Assembly: GCA_002449335.1 (NCBI GenBank)
Contig: DKDL01000038.1
Span: 1 to 8,291 of the forward strand
Origin: Succinatimonas sp. UBA6849
GTDB taxonomy: Bacteria; Pseudomonadota; Gammaproteobacteria; Enterobacterales; Succinivibrionaceae
DNA: 8,291 nucleotides
Direction of reading: 5' to 3'
Part shown: positions 5,429 to 8,291 of the stretch, in pieces
Layout of the letters: every line of letters begins with the position of its first letter
Numbering within the stretch: the first letter of the stretch is position 1
Translations under genes and position numbers: made by a program
Notes under the pieces: model-generated
What the model was told of the DNA's origin: nothing
The model's input: only the letters and a program-made list of their open reading frames with translations
Database searches by the model: none

Positions 5429-6664
5429 ATGGCAATTGTTCAACCAAAATCATTAGTATACAGAAAAGCTCTGGCTCATATTTTTATCCTAGCTTTCCTG
5501 TGCCTAATCATGTTTCCTTTACTCATGATTGTGGCAATTTCATTCCGTCAGGGAAACTTCTCTGTCGGTGACATTATTCCAAAGGCATCAACCTCAACTT
5601 TAGACCACTGGCGTTTAGCTTTAGGTTTTGATGTTGTGAAGTTAAATAAGGTATCAGGTGCTACTGTTAACGTAATCAATACTGATGACGGTAAAGTAAA
5701 GTTCTATGTTACCTCAGAAGAGGATCCTTCATTCCATAACTTCGTAACAGAACCTTTTGCTGTATCAGATGTTCAGAACTTAAAGGATGACAAGACTTTA
5801 GCTGTTGAAGGTTATGCTGATACTTCAGATGCTGAAGACGTTACCTACGCAGACGAGAGCGCCACCAAAGACATCTGCAAGAACGTTGCTAAGAAATTAG
5901 TAATGAACTTAGGTGAAGGCGCTGATGCTGTTAAGTATGTTATTGACAGCAATGATAACGCAGGTACCTCTTATGGTGTTTACAAGGAGAGCATTATCCC
6001 TCCTCCATTCCCAGTTCTACTGTGGTTATGGAACTCAATTAAGGTTGCATTTATCACTGCATTCTTAATTATCTGTCTTTCAACAACTTCTGCTTATGCG
6101 TTCGCTCGTATGAAGTTTGCAGGTAAGACAGTTCTTTTAAACGGTATGTTAATTTTCCAGATGTTCCCTGCAGTGCTAGCCTTAGTTGCTATCTATGCTC
6201 TGTTCGATAAGATTGGTGATTACATCCCATGGTTAGGTTTAAATACCCATGGCGGTTTGATCCTATCTTACATGGGCGGTATTGCACTACACATTTGGAC
6301 AATTAAAGGTTATTTCGAAACCATCGATTCATCTCTAGAAGAAGCTGCTGCTATCGACGGTGCTACACCATGGCAGGCATTTAGATTGATTCTATTACCT
6401 CTATCAGTACCTATTCTTGCTGTGGTATTCATTCTGGCATTCATCGGTACCATTACTGAGGTTCCAGTAGCATCAGTTCTACTTTTAGACATGAACGAGT
6501 TAACACTGGCTGTAGGTTCTCAGCAGTATCTGTATCCACAGAATTACCTGTGGGGTGATTTCGCAGCTGCTGCAGTTCTATCAGGTCTACCAATTACCAT
6601 CGTGTTCTTATTAGCACAGCGTTGGTTAGTAGGTGGTTTGACCGCTGGTGGTGTAAAGGGTTAA
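5429..6664 (+). CDS. malG: maltose/maltodextrin ABC transporter permease MalG with a large periplasmic insertion
   Basis: Second channel subunit of MalFGK2. It has 411 residues, while E. coli MalG has 296. The N-terminus (MAIVQPKS, first membrane segment about 16-37, RQGNF) and everything from residue 191 (PPPFPVLLWLWNS) to the C-terminus (LTAGGVKG) are very close to E. coli. The EAA loop EEAAAIDGATPWQAF is at 304-318. The difference is one insertion: between LALGF (ending at 67) and PPPFPV (starting at 191) there are 123 residues instead of about 10. The insert is acidic and polar, with alternating beta-like stretches, one cysteine (C150) and no hydrophobic segment, and by topology it is periplasmic. 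Both flanks share one frame and codon use is similar, so it is not a frameshift. ATG 5429 has AGAGGAG at 5411-5417, overlapping the malF stop; the roughly 11-nt spacing is somewhat long. It is probably translationally coupled to malF. Confidence 0.96.
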   Translation: MAIVQPKSLVYRKALAHIFILAFLCLIMFPLLMIVAISFRQGNFSVGDIIPKASTSTLDHWRLALGFDVVKLNKVSGATVNVINTDDGKVKFYVTSEEDPSFHNFVTEPFAVSDVQNLKDDKTLAVEGYADTSDAEDVTYADESATKDICKNVAKKLVMNLGEGADAVKYVIDSNDNAGTSYGVYKESIIPPPFPVLLWLWNSIKVAFITAFLIICLSTTSAYAFARMKFAGKTVLLNGMLIFQMFPAVLALVAIYALFDKIGDYIPWLGLNTHGGLILSYMGGIALHIWTIKGYFETIDSSLEEAAAIDGATPWQAFRLILLPLSVPILAVVFILAFIGTITEVPVASVLLLDMNELTLAVGSQQYLYPQNYLWGDFAAAAVLSGLPITIVFLLAQRWLVGGLTAGGVKG

Positions 6665-6711
6665 TCATAAGCATATAGCTTTAATAAACGAATTTTAAAA
6701 GAGAGTAAATC

Positions 6712-7863
6712 ATGGCAGACGTATTATTAAGTAAAGTTAGAAAGAACTACAATCCTGCAATCTTAAAGGATACTTTACGTAACATTAACTTAGATATTAA
6801 AGACGGTGACTTCATTGTTTTCGTTGGTCCATCAGGATGTGGTAAATCAACTCTTCTGCGTATGATCGCAGGTCTTGAGGATATCACTGATGGTGATTTA
6901 ATGATTGACGGCAAGAGAGTGAACGACGTTCCTCCATCAGAGCGTAACATCGGTATGGTGTTCCAGTCATACGCTCTGTATCCACACATGACCGTTTTTG
7001 AGAACATGGCATTCGGTCTGAAGTTAAAGCACATGGATAAGAAAGAAATTATCCGCCGTGTTGTTCAGGCAGCTGATGTTTTAGGTCTAGAAGCTTTCTT
7101 AGAGCGTAAGCCAAAGGCTCTATCAGGTGGTCAGCGTCAGCGTGTTGCTATTGGTCGTTGTATCGTTCAGAACCCATCAGTGTTCTTATTCGATGAGCCT
7201 TTATCAAACCTTGATGCTGCATTACGTGTAAAGATGCGTCTTGAGATTGCTAAGTTACATAAAGAATTAAATGCAACCATCATCTATGTTACCCACGATC
7301 AGGTTGAGGCTATGACCTTAGCTGACAAGATTTGCGTTCTAAGCCCATTAAAGGCAAACGCAGAGTCTAACTTAGAGCAGTTTGGTTCACCATTAGATTT
7401 ATATAACCACCCTGTAAACTTATTCGTAGCAGGCTTCATTGGCTCACCTAAGATGAACTTCTTAAAGGGTGAAATCCAGTCAATTGAAGATGGCAAGTGC
7501 GTAGTTAAGTTAATTACTGGTGAGCGCATTACAGCTGCAGTTGATGCTTCACGTTCAGAAGTTGGCGCTAAGGTAATCTTAGGTGTTCGTCCTGAGCACT
7601 TAGTAGGTGCAACCTCAGAGTTAGCTGATGGCGGTAAGGTTCAGGGTAAGGTTGAGGTTACCGAAAACTTGGGCGCTGAGTTCTTCTTATACATGAACTC
7701 AGGTGCTTCAGAGGTTGGTAGCGACTTTACAGTTAAATCAGATTCAGAACTTGATGTAGGTCCTGGTGATGATTTTGTAGTAGGAATTCCATCAACAGCA
7801 TGTCACTTATTTGATGCTGATGGTAAAGCATTCCCTCGTACCGGAGTGTACAAGAGAAGCTGA
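6712..7863 (+). CDS. malK: maltose/maltodextrin ABC transporter ATP-binding protein MalK
   Basis: Cytoplasmic ATPase that drives maltose import as a homodimer on MalFG. It has 383 residues, against 371 in E. coli. Motifs in order: Walker A GPSGCGKST (39-47), Q-loop Q85 in VFQSYALYPH, signature LSGGQ (137-141), Walker B VFLFDEP (157-163), D-loop SNLD (165-168) and switch histidine H195 in YVTHDQVEAM. The C-terminal regulatory domain begins near 235 (FVAGFIGSPKMNF) and includes GVRPEH (291-296). A few extra residues at about 211-224 precede the regulatory domain. ATG 6712 has GAGAG (6701-6705) six bases upstream. It lies 47 bp after malG in the same direction with no terminator between, whereas in E. 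coli malK is divergent from malEFG and followed by lamB; no lamB is seen here. In enterics MalK also represses through MalT and is the target of inducer exclusion; neither can be judged here. Confidence 0.96.
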   Translation: MADVLLSKVRKNYNPAILKDTLRNINLDIKDGDFIVFVGPSGCGKSTLLRMIAGLEDITDGDLMIDGKRVNDVPPSERNIGMVFQSYALYPHMTVFENMAFGLKLKHMDKKEIIRRVVQAADVLGLEAFLERKPKALSGGQRQRVAIGRCIVQNPSVFLFDEPLSNLDAALRVKMRLEIAKLHKELNATIIYVTHDQVEAMTLADKICVLSPLKANAESNLEQFGSPLDLYNHPVNLFVAGFIGSPKMNFLKGEIQSIEDGKCVVKLITGERITAAVDASRSEVGAKVILGVRPEHLVGATSELADGGKVQGKVEVTENLGAEFFLYMNSGASEVGSDFTVKSDSELDVGPGDDFVVGIPSTACHLFDADGKAFPRTGVYKRS

Positions 7864-7896
7864 TGACAGCAGTCTAATCTGTCTATTTGCCAATTT

Positions 7897-7920
7897 AGGG
7901 AGCCGCAAGGCTCCCTGCGT
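7897..7920 (+). terminator. hairpin after malK with weak T-tract
   Basis: AGGGAGCC (7897-7904) and GGCTCCCT (7909-7916) form a perfect 8-bp stem closed by a GCAA tetraloop. The following bases GCGTTTG make a poor U-tract, so it may act as an inefficient terminator or as a 3'-end stabiliser, with the hairpin about 30 bp downstream as the real stop. Confidence 0.55.
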
Positions 7921-7945
7921 TTGTAGAAGATTAGCTATAAAGAAT

Positions 7946-7990
7946 AAAAAAAAGAGCAGAGTTCAAAACGAATTCTGCTCTTTTTATTTT
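7946..7990. terminator. bidirectional intrinsic terminator between malK and the convergent small gene
   Basis: AAAGAGCAGAGTTC (7951-7964) pairs with GAATTCTGCTCTTT (7970-7983) through 14 base pairs including one G-U, with a five-base loop. An A-run precedes it and a T-run with further T-rich DNA follows, so a U-tract is produced in both orientations. It therefore ends both the malEFGK transcript and the minus-strand transcript whose stop codon lies at 8005-8007. Confidence 0.88.
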
Positions 7991-8004
7991 TAACTTAAGA
8001 ACTC

Positions 8005-8220
8005 TTAAGCTGTAGTGTCGATGTTTGCACCTAAGGAGCCTTCTGCGTGAGCTACTGGCTGTACTTGAGGAGCTGCTGGAGCATTAGCCTGAATCTGCTG
8101 TGAAGTCTGCACAGCACCTTCAAGAAGAGCAAGAGCCATCTGACCCTGATTATCACTAGAACGCTTTAGCATGGCTACGTTTAAAGATTCCATTCCAAAG
8201 TTTGAACTAATTTCGCTCAT
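8005..8220 (-). CDS. small putative motility protein, YjfB-like
   Basis: A 71-residue soluble protein with no signal peptide or membrane segment. The N-terminal half is predicted helical (MESLNVAMLKRSSDNQGQ, then MALALLEGAVQTSQQ). The tail is rich in Ala, Pro and Gln (QIQANAPAAPQVQPVAHAEG) and probably disordered. The helical part resembles the small YjfB-type putative motility family, whose members run roughly as vAisvLKkaldtQ..qa.aLLe; this is recognition by eye. The start is well supported: on the minus strand AGGAGG (8228-8233) lies seven bases before the ATG. A near-consensus FliA promoter sits just upstream, which independently links the gene to the flagellar regulon. A terminator follows 14 bp after the stop, so it is probably monocistronic. 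The molecular role is unknown. Confidence 0.75.
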   Translation of the reverse strand: MSEISSNFGMESLNVAMLKRSSDNQGQMALALLEGAVQTSQQIQANAPAAPQVQPVAHAEGSLGANIDTTA

Positions 8221-8245
8221 GATTTTTCCTCCTACCTTCTAGTAC

Positions 8246-8273
8246 TTATCGGCACTTTAACAGGTAAACTTAA
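8246..8273 (-). promoter_or_regulatory. sigma-28 (FliA) type promoter of the small motility-like gene
   Basis: On the minus strand the -10 element is GCCGATAA (8246-8253), identical to the E. coli FliA consensus. Upstream, after a 12-bp spacer, is TTAAGTTT (8266-8273), seven of eight bases of TAAAGTTT; the usual spacer is about 11. The predicted start, near 8238, gives a short leader of under 20 nt that still includes the AGGAGG ribosome binding site at 8228-8233. FliA promoters drive late flagellar and chemotaxis genes in gammaproteobacteria. Confidence 0.75.
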
Positions 8274-8291
8274 ATAAAACTTTCACAAAAC

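Noticed and set aside
5630..5998. Frameshift, sequencing error or mobile insertion as the reason for the longer MalG
   Set aside because: Conserved sequence on both sides is in the same frame, the insert has no stop, no flanking repeat was seen and its codon use resembles the rest of the gene.
6747..7034. Minus-strand 95-codon reading frame inside malK, and similar antisense frames in malE, malF and malG
   Set aside because: All lie fully within conserved mal genes on the opposite strand, have no Shine-Dalgarno sequence and arise from biased codon use.
7811..7993. Plus-strand 60-codon reading frame over the end of malK
   Set aside because: It starts inside malK in another frame and reads through both downstream hairpins, has no ribosome binding site and no recognisable protein features.

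Overview
The window reads as the chromosome of an AT-rich, motile gammaproteobacterium. MalE, MalF, MalG and MalK are all close to the enteric maltose transporter, there are cAMP-CRP-type operators of the TGTGA-N6-TCACA class, and the last gene has a sigma-28 (FliA) type promoter. The strong preference for TTA leucine codons in the mal genes, together with the AT-rich intergenic DNA, would fit a Succinivibrionaceae-like lineage. That placement is an inference, not proven by the sequence.

Layout. A Shine-Dalgarno-like motif at the extreme left edge points to a minus-strand gene starting just outside the window. ybaK (Cys-tRNA(Pro) deacylase) lies on the minus strand at 67-546. Divergent from it is an AraC-family regulator at 753-1640; its reading frame is open further upstream, but the added DNA looks regulatory, with a cluster of CTTAC/GTAAG motifs. 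Next come about 820 bp without a credible gene (1641-2461), very AT-rich and full of inverted repeats, one perfect and three degenerate CRP-like sites and two candidate promoters. The maltose/maltodextrin ABC transporter then runs in one direction: malE (2486-3670), a strong intrinsic terminator, malF (3747-5411), malG (5429-6664) and malK (6712-7863). Two hairpins follow; the second is A-flanked and U-flanked and can stop transcription from both sides. On the minus strand at 8005-8220 is a 71-codon gene resembling small YjfB-type putative motility proteins, with a textbook Shine-Dalgarno sequence and a FliA-type promoter.

How it works together. MalE is exported and binds maltose/maltodextrin in the periplasm, MalF and MalG form the membrane channel, and a MalK dimer supplies ATP hydrolysis. 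The terminator between malE and malF would give far more binding protein than membrane complex. No MalT box was seen. Control is more likely through cAMP-CRP and possibly the AraC-type protein encoded upstream, but the latter link rests only on proximity.

Most unusual points: MalG carries about 113 extra periplasmic residues between its first two membrane segments; MalE keeps most of the E. coli sugar-contact residues but differs at positions 153, 158, 341 and 344; all four transporter genes are co-directional with no lamB in the window; and the mal control region is long and has a candidate class II CRP promoter that would give a leader of about 360 nt. No mobile element, CRISPR array, tRNA or rRNA was seen. 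Apart from these variations the window is an ordinary metabolic locus.
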